From Macquaria australasica (taxonomy: Eukaryota; Chordata; Actinopteri; Centrarchiformes; Percichthyidae): 64,000 bases of DNA. Below are positions 11,398 through 24,400 of this stretch, piece after piece (positions within the stretch are counted from its first letter, which is position 1; the number at the start of each line of letters is the position of its first letter). The stretch lies in contig SEMN01000205.1 of NCBI GenBank assembly GCA_005408345.1, positions 620,001-684,000 of the forward strand. Direction: 5' to 3'. Position numbers and translations under genes: made by a program. The notes below the pieces were generated by a model. That model made no database searches. It saw only the letters and a list, made by a program, of their open reading frames with translations, and was not told the origin of the DNA.

Positions 11398-14300
11398 CTG
11401 TGAGAGAGACAGAGTAAGCAGTTGGGATCAGAAACGGACTTAGCATTGCAGATCAGGAGGCAGAGAGGAGAGGACTGGCTGCCCGGTGCGGGGGAGGAGA
11501 CAGTGAAAGTTAAGCTGATGTTGTTTGGGGAGGGGGGGGGCAATCATCACTCTGGGGCTGTCAAGTGCGGCGTGCCAACTTACCATATCCACCAGGGCCA
11601 CATAAAGGAACATGCCAGCTGTGATGGCGAAGATCCAGCTGGTCACATTGTGTGTGTACTGGCCCACAGCTGTGCCAATCAGCATGCCAACGTAGGCCAT
11701 GAGGGCGGACAGCAGATTGTAGACAATGGCCTGCTTCACTGACATCCCCGCTTTCAGCAGCACCGCAAAGTCACCTGTCAGCCCGGAGAGACACACACAC
11801 AGCTTTAAACAATTCCCATGCATCCATCTCTTATTCTGACACACATATCCCAACATGCACTCACGTCTCCAACTTGTGTGTCATGAGTGATTCTGCCCGT
11901 TCACGAGTTGTTTATAAAAAAGGAAAAGAGACAGAGTGTAATGCTGCAGCAGTGACAGCAGTGGGTCCAATTTCTGTGTACACTTTGCAAAGCGACGTGC
12001 ACTCTGCTGCACATAAACCCCTCTGTGAGGAGCTCGCCACACGTCGTGCTGTGTTTTTCTTTACTTCTCCAGTCTGTTCTGACTCCGTGATGAGGTTGAA
12101 TTTGTTCACGGCAAACCATGCATCTGCCACGACCGCTGTGTGTCTTCAAGTAGGTGCAAAACAGACCAGGAGCTGCTCTTTCTAAGAAACGTGTCTTTAA
12201 CTCCCTCCTGATACTCTTATGAATACGCATGCATACCGTAGCCTCTCTACCCTCTTCAATCATTGCCGGGCCAAATGCGGGAAGAGGGCCCAAGTCTCAG
12301 CGGAAACGCCCTGGATTTGGAGAGAGGGATGAATACTGAGAAGGGGGTGGCCTACATTTCCTGCACCGTGTAACAAGCGGCCTCTTTTCCTTGCTAATTA
12401 CCCACAATGAATATATTACCACTCTGCTCTCATCCATCAATCACGCCCGGAGAAAAAGGGGGGAGAAGTTGAAGAGAGGCAGTCCGCACACACCTCACTT
12501 CAATGGCCTTTTTTCCCCCCTCTTCAACTTACTCTGGTGTTTCCTGCCTCCCCGGTTCCAATCCGTCAGCCTCTCAGACACGCCTGCCGCCGCCTCATCT
12601 GCCGCAATTAACACACCCATCACTGCCAATTAGCTTCACTCTGGGTGGTTAAAGAACCCTCATAATCATCATCTTTGCCATCCAGCTGCCAGTCGGGGGA
12701 CAGCTTTTGTGTTCAAGAGGAGCTGAGAGGTGCACTTGTCAAAACTGCTGGGTTTGTCTGACAAGCGGCCCTACAGCGGTGAAGGCGCGGCAGCAAGTGG
12801 TCCTGAAGAACGGGGCGCTGAATCAACAGGAAATGTGAAATTACACGGGGAGAGAGTGATCTCGCAAATCTTCACGCGCCGCTTGAGACAGGACTTGTGC
12901 TGCAGTTAACCATCTGGAAACTCGAGTACAACTGAGTAAAAATAGCAATAAAAGGACAAAAAAAAATGCTGGACTAGATTCAAAGCTCGTAGCTATCTTG
13001 TTCTTTCCAAGCCTGAAGCTTCACAGATACAGCAAATGAGTGCAGATTTTTTGGCTAAATGCTAAACATCACAGATTTTAAATCAGGTTTTTGCAGCGTT
13101 ACTTAAACCCAAACCCCCAATCCTCACATAGATGCTTTTAACAGAAGCCGATTTCCCTCTTTTTCCCCTAAACACAACAATAACAGTCGGGCAGGACGCT
13201 GCTGGTCAACACAAGGGGGAGCAGGCAGACAAACGTAGCCTATTATTCACCGGTTCACACTCCATAATTGACACTAGTCTATTCATCAAGCACACAAACG
13301 AGGCATGGAAACTGCACCGTGACAAGACACATCATTAGTACTGATCTGCTGTGGATGGCCCCATTGTCTGTCTTTTTCACCCCACTCTTGCCACCTTTTC
13401 CTCTCACTATAAACAAACAGGCAGAGGAGAGCACTGTGGAGTAAAAAATAAAAACACTGCTCGGAACAAGAACGTTCACTGTTGCTGAATCAAACTGACT
13501 GAAAGGGGTCCTTGGAGAGAACAGATTTCAATGCAAATGAACGCACCAGCAGCTGGAGCGTCTCAAGTGTCAATGGATTGAACAATGTGTGCCAGGCACG
13601 CTACATCATCTTCACTGACTGACAGTGACAAGCCATTTGGCTGCTGTCAGACAAAAGCCATTAATCTGGGGAAAAAAGTACTTTTTTCTGGAGTGAAGAG
13701 AAGAGTGATGATTATTGACACCCCTGAGTTCCAAGGGGCCGAGGGGTCGTGAGACTCCCTCAGATTAAAGTTTCACTTCAGGTAAGAAAAAAGAGCTGTT
13801 TTGCATGAGGCAGTGATTTGGACGCTGGTTGTCATTATGTGGACTTCACAAAACAGCTTTGTTCTGCTTGTTGAATGAATGAAGTGCGCTCTGTCTGATG
13901 TGTAGTGAGTAAATTACTTGTTTTGTTGAGTTTTTTGACACTTTGTCTTGGTGCGCTCCACTTACCAAGTTCGTGAGGTAATTCGTGGCAGAAAACAGCC
14001 ACTGATGTACTGATGCCTCCTGTCAGGTTTGCACTGAACGCTGCGCCTGTAGAGATAGGTTCAGGAAATGTCAGGAAAAAGTTAAGAGACATTTTTGGAA
14101 AATACACTTATTCGCTTTGGTGCTAAAAGTTAGTCAGTTTTTGTGCGGATTAAAAAATTAGACATAATGTGTTAATCGGTGAGCTTAAGAGGCGCTGGTA
14201 GGTGAATTTTGTTACGTTTGGACAGAGCTAGGCTAGCTGTTTCAACTTGCTAAGCTAAGCTAAGCTAACTGACGGCCTCATATTTAGCGCACAGACATGA

Positions 14301-17300
14301 GTGAGCCATTACTTTTATAAAGAGACAGCATTTATGGTACAGAGTTTACAGAATCTAATCCAGTAACCATAGTAGCCATTAACTAATTAAAACCTCTGAA
14401 CTGAATGTGGCATTTCATGAGGCCTTTGTGATGTTTCAGATTTTGAGAGATTTTGGGTGTGACCTTCTGAAGAGCACTCCATAGTAACACAGGACTTGCT
14501 GAGTTATTTACCTAAAGTGGACAGACACCGTCCTGAATCAGAACCTCTTACCTATAGCCAGGCCATCACTGAAGTTGTGCATGCCATCGCCCATGATGAC
14601 CATCCAGGCGATGCTGGCTATACCAGCGTCCTTCATCTCCTGGTCTGAGTGGCAGTTCCCACCATGAGAGTGCCCGTGGCCGTGCGAGTGCCCGTGCTGC
14701 TTGGTCTTGCGTCCGTTCTCCTTGGTGGGCGACTGGTGGTCTTGTTGGGGGGCCGTGGGTGCCAGTGGCATCTTGTTGGTGGGAGAGTCGGGTGTCTGGA
14801 GCTCTGTGAGCTGGGTGTCGTTGTGACCGTTGTCACAGGAGACGGCGGTGCTGTCAGGGTCTGGAAGAGAGAGGGGGTGTTACAGTAACAGCCACAGAGA
14901 CAAAGTTAGCAAAGTGCTGTGTGCGCTGCTGTACAGACTGCATGACTGAACACTTCTCACCTTCACTGAGGGGCTTCAGGTGCAGCCACTCTGCATCTGA
15001 GCGCCGGTTTAACTTGTGATCGGACAACTTCCTGCCAATCTTGCCCTCCTCACTCACCTTCTTCATGCCCTGTGAGCAGAGACGCCATTTTAAGCTCCAT
15101 CCACAGAAATTCATGACATGTTTGTATCAACAAGAACCAAACTCAAGCAATATAGCAGACAAAAGCAACTGCTTGTGAGAATTAGTGTCTGATAGTAGTT
15201 TTGCAACAGCAAGGTTCTGCCTAGTCCATCGTCTACAGCTGGGTCCCCTTTATCTTACCCTGTGGTCTTTGTAGTGCTTAAACATGCCGATGCAGTGTTC
15301 GATGATGAAGAGGAGGTAGATGCCGGCCAATGCTGTTAGGCCCTTCCACACTCCATCGAAGGCTGTTACCAGATCAGTGCCTTGGCTCGTCCCATGCTCG
15401 CCGTGGTCGTGCTGCCCTTGAGACTGTGGACAGGAAGAGGAACAGAGGATGACTGAGAGAAGGATGGGAGTGAGGGAGGAGGATCGCACATTTATCAGGG
15501 CGTAGATTTTAGTTTCTAGTATCCCTGATGCCTCTTTCTGTGTGGGTGAAGCAGAGGATGGTTGATGATCACTGAAACTTATTGTGTGACTGTGATTGCA
15601 CACAGATCGACTTGGTGTGTTAGACATTCATTAACAATTAGTCAGAAGAAGAGGGACTTGGAGGTTTCAGTATCACTGAAAAGTGTGACACGACTGTAGA
15701 AAATGTTCAAGGGTGTTTAATTATCTTGATTAGTTGCTCATTTACAGTAAGTCCAAAAACTTGGGTTTTAAGTGTGTAAAAATGACATAATTTTGCTCGT
15801 ACTCTTACAAGAATAAATGCCATTCATAAATGTTAAGGTTTGGTCTCAGCTCCCAAATTAAGACAGCTCCAGAGGTTTCCTGGGTCAGGTAGGAGTGACC
15901 AGCAGAGGCAGCAGCTTCACACTTTCCATATTTTGCAAATGTATGATGAGAAGTTAATAAAAGATTCAGTTAGTTTTATATCAATCATGAAGTGCAATAA
16001 TTATATTAGCTGAGCTGTTTAAAAACAAGAATTCACAATGATCAATTAAACACAAATATAACTAAATATAAAAACTTGCCAGTAAACTTTTTAAGCAAAT
16101 GTTTTATTTTTAGGTCGACCCTTGTTTGATACATTTTATATGACCTCTGCACATCAATGTCACTTAAAACCGTAACTACATCTATCTCATTTAGATACTT
16201 TTAGCTTCTTTATACAAAGTCCTACTTTTTACTAAGAATGTTTTGACTCATGAGTCAAGTTTAGGACAATTTTTAAGACCATTCCTGTGCTGTTTTATAC
16301 ATACCGACCCTGATTATATTCATGTCTTCATAACTTCCCTATAGTTCTTTCAAATGTATTGATATCATCCATCGCTGCGGGCGTGCCCACAGTGAGCAAA
16401 GAAGACAACAGCATACATTTCATGATGTAAAAGACTCTACAAAAGGTTTTTAATCCGCTGCACACAAATTGTGTTGTGGCCATCTGTGGTGTACTCACGT
16501 GGGGCATCAGATGAAGGAGAGCGTCGCCACTGAGCGTGCCCACTGCCAGCGCCACCAGGAAGGTGAGCAGGAACTTGAAGCAGGCTTGGTTGAGGATGGG
16601 CACGAGCACCACACCCAGCAGAGACAGCAGGCTGATGATGGTGATGGACACAAAACCCCACAGCCACACCCACACTGGAGAGAGAGAGACAAAGACATTT
16701 ACTGTTAGCCACATTGTTTTGGAGATGTAATGTGACACTTCAACTGTGAAAGTCCTTAAAAAAAAGATTATGTGAAATTTCAACACAACACAGGGCCTGC
16801 ATTCAAATGCTGTCATGATTTCAGCATTTCACCACACTAACAGCCACAGCTTTACCATCATTTGGCTGCTGGCTGAAGGTATTTTTCCCATCCTGTACGC
16901 ATGCAAAGAAAACTATCCTCGCAATCCATGTGTCCTTGTGATGACACATGATGCCTAAAGTAAGAAATGTGAAGAGACGTTTCAGCAGAATTCGACGGTC
17001 CTCATTTTTCATTCATGACACATGAAGCAGGAGAGAAAGAGTCAGAAAGGTACACTATCATTTAAACTGTCAGTCCACCTGTCAGCCCAGGGCGTGTTTC
17101 AAAACAGCTCGAGGCCGAGTGAGAAAAACTTCATGATTCTTTCGTCACAGAGGACAAAGTGTTTAATGTCGTATGAAATTCAATGTCACACCAAAGCTGG
17201 AGGTGCGTTTGCTAAAGCGATGCAGGGTGCTGACACTCAGCTATAGGACATCTACTGACAGACAGCGTGCGTGTAATGCACATCTTACAGACAACTGACT

Positions 17301-18382
17301 TCGGTGAGGCATTTCAGGAGTACGTCACAACAAACTAACACTCTGTAAATATAGTGCAGAAAGGTGCAGCAAACATCTGTTCCTCACAGATTTAGCAGGT
17401 TATTAAGGTTTCAAACCAAGAAACTTATTTGCTCTATTTGACCATTACTTAATACCCAATATATTACACACTGTTGAGCACTGAAAGCGCTTAATTGATA
17501 TAAACAAAAGAAACAAAGCTGCCACATAGCTAGAGGGGGAAAAACTGACTAATAACAGTAAAATCACACTGGCAGACACACTTCCTTCTCCTCATCTAAT
17601 CAGCCCCAGGTGGTGTCGCTTGTGAAGAGATGATCTGAAACATGTCCTGTGCCTGACAGAGTGGTCTTTAGAGAGACTGAATCAAGCTGTTACTGTCCCA
17701 TTACCCAGCTGTAGGATTAAAAAACAGTACCAAAAAAAAAGTCTCTCCCCAGGCAGCCGTCTCTCTACCCGGAAAACAGGAGGCTGGGGTTCTAAGTTCC
17801 TCTTGGGGGAAATAAGTTTAACTGAAGAGGAAGGCCCCGATGCTTAAGTGCTGATTACACGGCCACTTGTCATTAGCTTTTGTGGTGCTTGCTGCCCAAA
17901 CGCTGACTCTGATTTTAGGTTTACACGTGTCCTCTCAAGCCATGACAAAAATGGGAGACATTTGGTGTTCTGAGTCTCCTATAAATGTTCATTTGGGTGG
18001 AGATCTGGTAACTGTGGAGGCCATGGCATACTGTATGATTCACATCATTTTCACACTCTTCAAACCATTCAGTGAGCCCACAAGATTTTAACACTACTGA
18101 CAGCTCTCTCAAGCCCTTTTTTTTGTATTTGCCGAAGCGGTCAGCCAGGACCCCCAGCATGTAGATGCAACACACATTTGTGATGCAACACACGTTTGTG
18201 TTTCTCAACCGGAATTGTCTGAAGAATCTGCCAACAAAGTCTTCGTGTCAGGTAATTTGACAATATGCAAATAAATGCAAAAAATGTCATTGTGAAGTAT
18301 TGTTAATATGCACAAAGCACTTCACAAATTTGAAAAAAAAATCAAAGTCAGAAATATCAAGCTGGGTTTGTATTTTTTGTAG

Positions 18383-18421
<39 letters not shown>

Positions 18422-21400
18422 TCTGACATTAAAGTTGGGTGATATCTGTTTGTATTTTTAAAGCAAATACGTATGTAAATATCACATGTGATATTTACTT
18501 TTTATTTACAAATCATCATGTACCTTTATAAGTCTTGTTTTGTGCATTTATTTTTGGCACTACTGCCTTATAGTATGCATACAGCATATTTAGTGTGAGT
18601 GCAAGGCAGTCACTGTATTTATATTGGATAAAGAGAACACCCTGATAGGCATTAGTAATGCTAAATAAAATGCAGATCCAGGATCTGTGTCCCTGCTATG
18701 TTTCACTGTATTAAAATGACCTATAGTCTATAGTGTATATAGTTAAAGAGACGGTTAATGGATGTGTCTATTCTTTTGTGTTAAACCATTGTAAGCCGAT
18801 ACACAGCCTAGTTTTCCATAAAAGCAAAGAAATGCTCTCGGCTTCATCTGTAGCGCAGTAGACCACAGCTGGTTTCACAGCTATAAAGTGCCAGTTAATC
18901 CACTGTACGTATTGTGGAGCCTCGTCATTAGAATGGACAAGCTGGACAGACTGAATTCATTTTCTCAATCATAGATGAAAATGCCTTTTACTAAGCCTGA
19001 CTTTCTCGTCTTATTGTTACCACCTTTTTCAATGTGCCTTACAAAAGTAAAAGGTGTTACAGTTGACTGCTTTCTTATTTGTCGCACCGAGCGGAACACC
19101 GAGAGGCAACTGTCTATCAGGCAGTACATCACCGCAGGTCCTTCGCTCTCACGCTCATCTGCTTTTCTATCTCATTACCCTTATGCAGTGGTGGTTGTGT
19201 GTGTGTGTGTGTGTGGATGTGGGGGTGTGCAGGGGGCTGCAGCTTGGTGATAGTATTTGGTGAACAGAAGAGAGGAGAAGGAGACTCACTGGTCTGTGTC
19301 TTCTCTCCAATTATGCATCTCCTGTGAGCCATGGTTCAGAAAAATGGCCCACAGTGTTGCTTAGGCTCTCCTAATTGGCACAGCGTAAAAAGAGAGGGGA
19401 GTGGGGACCAGGAAGAAACCAGCTACAAATCTTCTGAGCTCCCCCATGGATGCCGGTAGGAGGTAAATGAGAGGTAGCTTCGTGGCGTGTGGCGATGCCT
19501 ATGGTTGAGTCTTGGTGCACCATTGCAGAGAATCTAGCGCCTCCAGTTTTCCACTAATGAGGAGCCATTCCTGCCCTTTTGACTTGTTCGTGCTGTCTTC
19601 CTCGTCGTCATTAACATTTTTATGACTGTTTTCAGTGGTGGCACACTGCTGCCGCAGGAACATGTGATACAGGTGTCTCCGGAGGGGAGCGTGTGGTTGA
19701 TAATTAAAGATTTAAGAGGGCGTACAATTAGGGAATTCCTCCAATCTCACGGTCGAACTTAAGTGCCTGCTGCTTTGACAGTGTTAGTCCATTCACAAAA
19801 GTGACATTAACTTTTGCAGCTAAAATGATTTGCTTTCATAAAAATGGCACTTTCTACCTCTAATTAAAAATAAATTCAGGCTCTGCCGAAGATCTTATGA
19901 CCCCACACTCGCCATGTTGTCCATTGTTTACAGTGAAAGCCTCCAAACTTCTCACCTACTTTGCATAACGTAAAAAATAAAATAAAATCCAATTACGCTG
20001 CAGGTATAATACAGAACATGAGAACAAATAAATGTACCAGGTGTAAATGCAGCGTGGTTAGATTGATTATCATACAGTGCTCACAATGCATTTTCATGTC
20101 AGGTGGATCTGTTCCTTTTCTATGGTTTTGCTAGTCTTGTGTGCAGAAACTGTGATTACTGGTCCTGGTGTGATTTGTAGCGAGCGTTTATGGCTTTATG
20201 AGCTTTATTTCATGACCTGTAACTCATTAACTTTAAAACACTGTGATTTTTATGATTTGCATTCTCATAAACCCAGACACACGGTGAGGTCCCGGAGCGG
20301 GGCTTAACATTGACCTTCATTCTTTATAGCTTATCTTTATGAATATAATTCATTCATTCATTTGAAACACAAACTGAAAGAAGAGAGATCCAGAAAGATG
20401 GCATTTCTCAACATAAGTGAGATGGGTCCACAAAAAGGTCCTTTTTGCAATTTCAAAATTGTCAGCACATGACAGGACCACTCGTTTTGTTTTTTTAGTT
20501 GTTTTTGCCATGGCAACTAAAATCGTTTAATAACAAGGGCACACATTGCCATAGACACAACACTTCCACACAGATCATGAGTGCTGCAGTTAGGTGAGTG
20601 ACTGATCCTGATCCAGAGTGTCAATCACATGATGTACTCTATTAAGGCAAATTGGCCGCCTGTTCATTCAAACATTAACTTTCTCCCAGTAAATGTGGCA
20701 CAAAAACATTCCCTCTTCCTGGGTGGCCAAAGACACACATGCCCGGCCGACCTTTATATTCAACTCTCTTAATACATTCACTGCCTATCAACTTGTGCTG
20801 ATGACCATTAGTTATGCATATGCTCACTGGGACTACTGATTGACTGAAAGAATTAATCAATTAAGGATTATGCTAAATACTTGCTGTACCTGCAAACACA
20901 TCTAAAAATAACCAATATATTTCTCCACTCATTATATGGCTGATACAGCTACACCTCATCTTCCAAACATTTAGAGGATATTGACATATCAGGTACCAGT
21001 TTGGATTCAAGAACAGCTAAGAGCGGGTCAGTAAAGGAGTGACGAAGTGGTTTCCTGAAAAAAACCTTTCTGAGTATAAATAAAGATTAAACCGAGGTGA
21101 CTGTACGGAGATAATTCTGTGGCAGTGTTGGTGCATACTTGGCAAAGTGTTATCAAGCTCAAAGAGCACGGTGAACAACAAATAGGAATGACACCTCTCT
21201 TATTACGAGACGGTGCTACAGTTTTGTGTGACTGTCAAACTCTAACCAAAACTGTTCTCTAACCAAAACTCCTTCAGGCCTGCTGCATTACAAAGCCATT
21301 AGATATTATGCTTTCTTCATCTGTACATAAAAGGGAATTAAGCGTTGATGTTGCAGAAATAGAAGAAGCTTGAGATTAGTCAGCAACAGCCTACTCATTC

Positions 21401-24400
21401 TTGGGTCTTGGGGTCTCAGCTGTGCTCTAAAAAATTACTACTAATAAATTACTTAAACTGGCACTGACTTTCAATATCCTGTTTTTTTTAAACTAATGTC
21501 ATGTGTTTAAATTATGTTCACTGCTGCTCTGGATAGCAGAAAATGAAGAAAAAAAAACTGCCCTATCAATGTACTGAAAATGAGAAAAGATATAGCAAAC
21601 AACGGTGGGCATACCCAGGGGATTATGGTTATAATTCCTGGTTCACTTCAGTTATTGCTACTATAAAATATGGCTTGATTAGTTCAAAGAAGCATTTTAT
21701 TATGCAGGTCGGACACTTCTCCCTAAGAGAGGAGCTCCAGGTTATACATCCTGATAACATCACATTATAAATGTGATGGCTTATGATGATGTCCCTGTGG
21801 TTTCCTGATTATGAAGATAGTGGTTTCCTCTGGCCGATGGCAGCAGATGAAGACAGTAACTTACAGTTGACTTTTTTCACTTTCACACACCAAATTATAA
21901 TAAGAATTTGGTGTGTGAAAGTGAAAAAAGTGCATCTATTATTTCAACAATATCTCACCTTCTCAGGGTTTTATTTCTTTCTTCCACATTCTGGCTTTTG
22001 TTGTTTTGTTTTCTTTTAGGTCATGATGATATCACTGTATTGCTGGGTTCTGACTACGGAACAATGATCTGCTGAACAAAAATGCTGGGTGGATTGTGAT
22101 CCAAATGTGATTATGTACTGATGGGTTAAAAGGTACTGTTACTTAATCCATTGTGCAAATAACTCAGTGACACTGGCAGTGTCTAAGCATTACACTTTTG
22201 CTGCTTTGCTCTGGAGTGAGCTGTTGATCTTTAAAAGCCACATGAATTGTAAAAAATGTGACATCTCCTGTACACCAGGATGTTGTTCAGCAATGACAGA
22301 GCTTTCCAATCCAAACTTAAGGCAGCCCAAAACAAACACCACAGGAAAAGGGTACTGGTAAAGACGAGTGAACTGAAAGTGTGAGTGATGTTAGCGTGCT
22401 GTGCAGTTTCTAACTACAAACCTCTTCTTTTGTCAGGGTATTAGTTTTAGGCAGAACAACGGTTAGGTAGCAGGCTCTTACTGCAATTTGAGCAAATCTC
22501 AAACCCCTAACATGCATAATGAGGATAAGCACCGTCTTTCCCTGCCCTTCATAGTCTCACTGTCACTACATGTCTTGCAGAAAAAAATAAGAGTATCAAA
22601 AACAACAACCTGACAGACATAGAGTCTGCTGGTCGTAGCCTTATTTGGGTCTGCAGTAAAACCCTGAGTGAGGTCTCAAGTACTTTAGACTGGGCTCTTA
22701 GCAGGGTTGAGGTTGACAGTCTTGCTGAAATTATTGTTTGTTTCCTTCTACATTACAAGTCTTTTCAGTCAAAATGGACTGGATCAATAAGATACTTTGG
22801 CTCTTACCGGAACTGACGGGCTCCAGGGCCTCCTGCTCCACATCCATCTGGTGGTAATGGCGGATGCAGACACGGCTATCTATCTGGTAGAGCAGGGCAG
22901 GACACAGGTAAGTGAACTGGCTGGGGGAGATGAGCGAGTCGGGACTCAGGCCGTAGTAGGTGAGGAGCTGAGTCAGGTTCAAACACTGGAAGGAGGAGAT
23001 GGTACAGAATGAGGGGAAGAAACCACTGGCCATGTAACAACGGAAATAACAAAACATACCTGTCAATACTGTGACATAAAACTAATATACTCCATGCTAA
23101 ATGTATCCATTGAATATCAAATACTCATGCCTGTACACTTGAAAGGTGGCTGTAAAAGCAACTGTTTGGAACATACTAAAATACAGACAGTGGAATGGAG
23201 AAGTCTATTATGCTGCAAGCGTGGGCTGAAAACTGTCACTGGTAGTTTTGATACTTTTTTTTCTCTGTAAAAACGTGTCACTATTGAAATCGTTGTAACA
23301 GACATATTCCAAGCTTACCACAGCTGCTCTTCTCCATGAAGGAAACAAACCAAAATGTTCTTACAGTCAAATTTGAACCCTACATGGGGGTGAGCGTTTG
23401 ATACTCACATTGTGTGTGAAGTTGTCACTTTAGGAGGTACAGTTTTGACACTTACAGTATTGATTGATAAACCAAGCTGCTCCTTTAGCAAAGCCAAGGA
23501 TTTCTTGGTGTTCCCTTTAAGGGATATGTCATAGGTGATCAGAAAGACTCTTCATTAGTGACCATTAATTTCAATGAAACCCAACACATTAAAAAGAACT
23601 TAACAGGTAACAAGAAAGACGCAACATTTCTATTCCACCATTCTGTGTTGCAAACAATCTTCCTCTACATTTGACCTAAATTGGTCAGAATAAATGGCAA
23701 TGAGTTAGCATGACATGAAGAAAATACCATAGTATTACTGAGAATTATCAGGTAGCTAAGATGCAGTCTTTGTATCACGGCTCAGGTCATCAGCAGGACA
23801 CTTACTGCATCGTTTTATTTATCAAATATATTTCAGATGTTTTCTTCTATATCACATTACTGTGTCATTTCTATGAATTTGTTCATATTGTGGAGCTTCT
23901 CGCATGTCAAAGTTAACATCAGACAGTGAGTTCAGACAAGTCCTACCTCCTCATGCTGATGAGACAATCCTCCTGGATGGGCAGACAAGACAGGGACTGG
24001 TAAAGTGGGGATGGCAGGCCCTCCTGCTACTTCTCTCTTATCTTTATGAGAATGGCTGTGACCATCACTGTGATCATGGTCATGACTGTGTTCATGTTGA
24101 TGGTCATGATCATCAGACACAGGTGTGAGAGGAGAAGGGGTTCTGTTTCGCCCTCTCTGTCCTCTGGCCCTGGCTGGCTTTCTCGGCTTCTTGGGCCGGC
24201 TTTCTGTAATGGCAGGAGGGGACTGTAGCTCCTGAGTGACCTGGGACGGCTCCAGCTGGGGAGAGGACTGCTGCTCTTGGTTGATGGGAGGAATGTCTGC
24301 GCCTGTCTGCACTTCGTGGACATGTTCATGATCACTGTGGTCGTGATCACTGTGGTCGTGATCACTGTGGTCGTGATCACTGTGAGGTTGAGAGGACGGG

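Larger units (their letters stand above)
16675..22807. other. slc39a10 intron
   Basis: A 6.1-kb intron. It contains a possible repeat fragment (17930-18200), a TA microsatellite, a 24-bp palindrome (18475-18498), a TG tract (about 19195-19214) and a 27-bp perfect hairpin (21870-21931). A repeat-poor stretch at about 19330-19860 could be regulatory. No additional exon is evident. Confidence 0.65.

Noticed and set aside
12466..12530. 11-bp inverted repeat AAGTTGAAGAG and its complement with a 43-nt spacer
   Set aside because: Short arms in purine/pyrimidine-rich sequence. This is plausible by chance.
24331..24384. Regular 15-bp repeats resembling a CRISPR array
   Set aside because: The units are contiguous without spacers, in frame inside a vertebrate exon, and the genome is eukaryotic.
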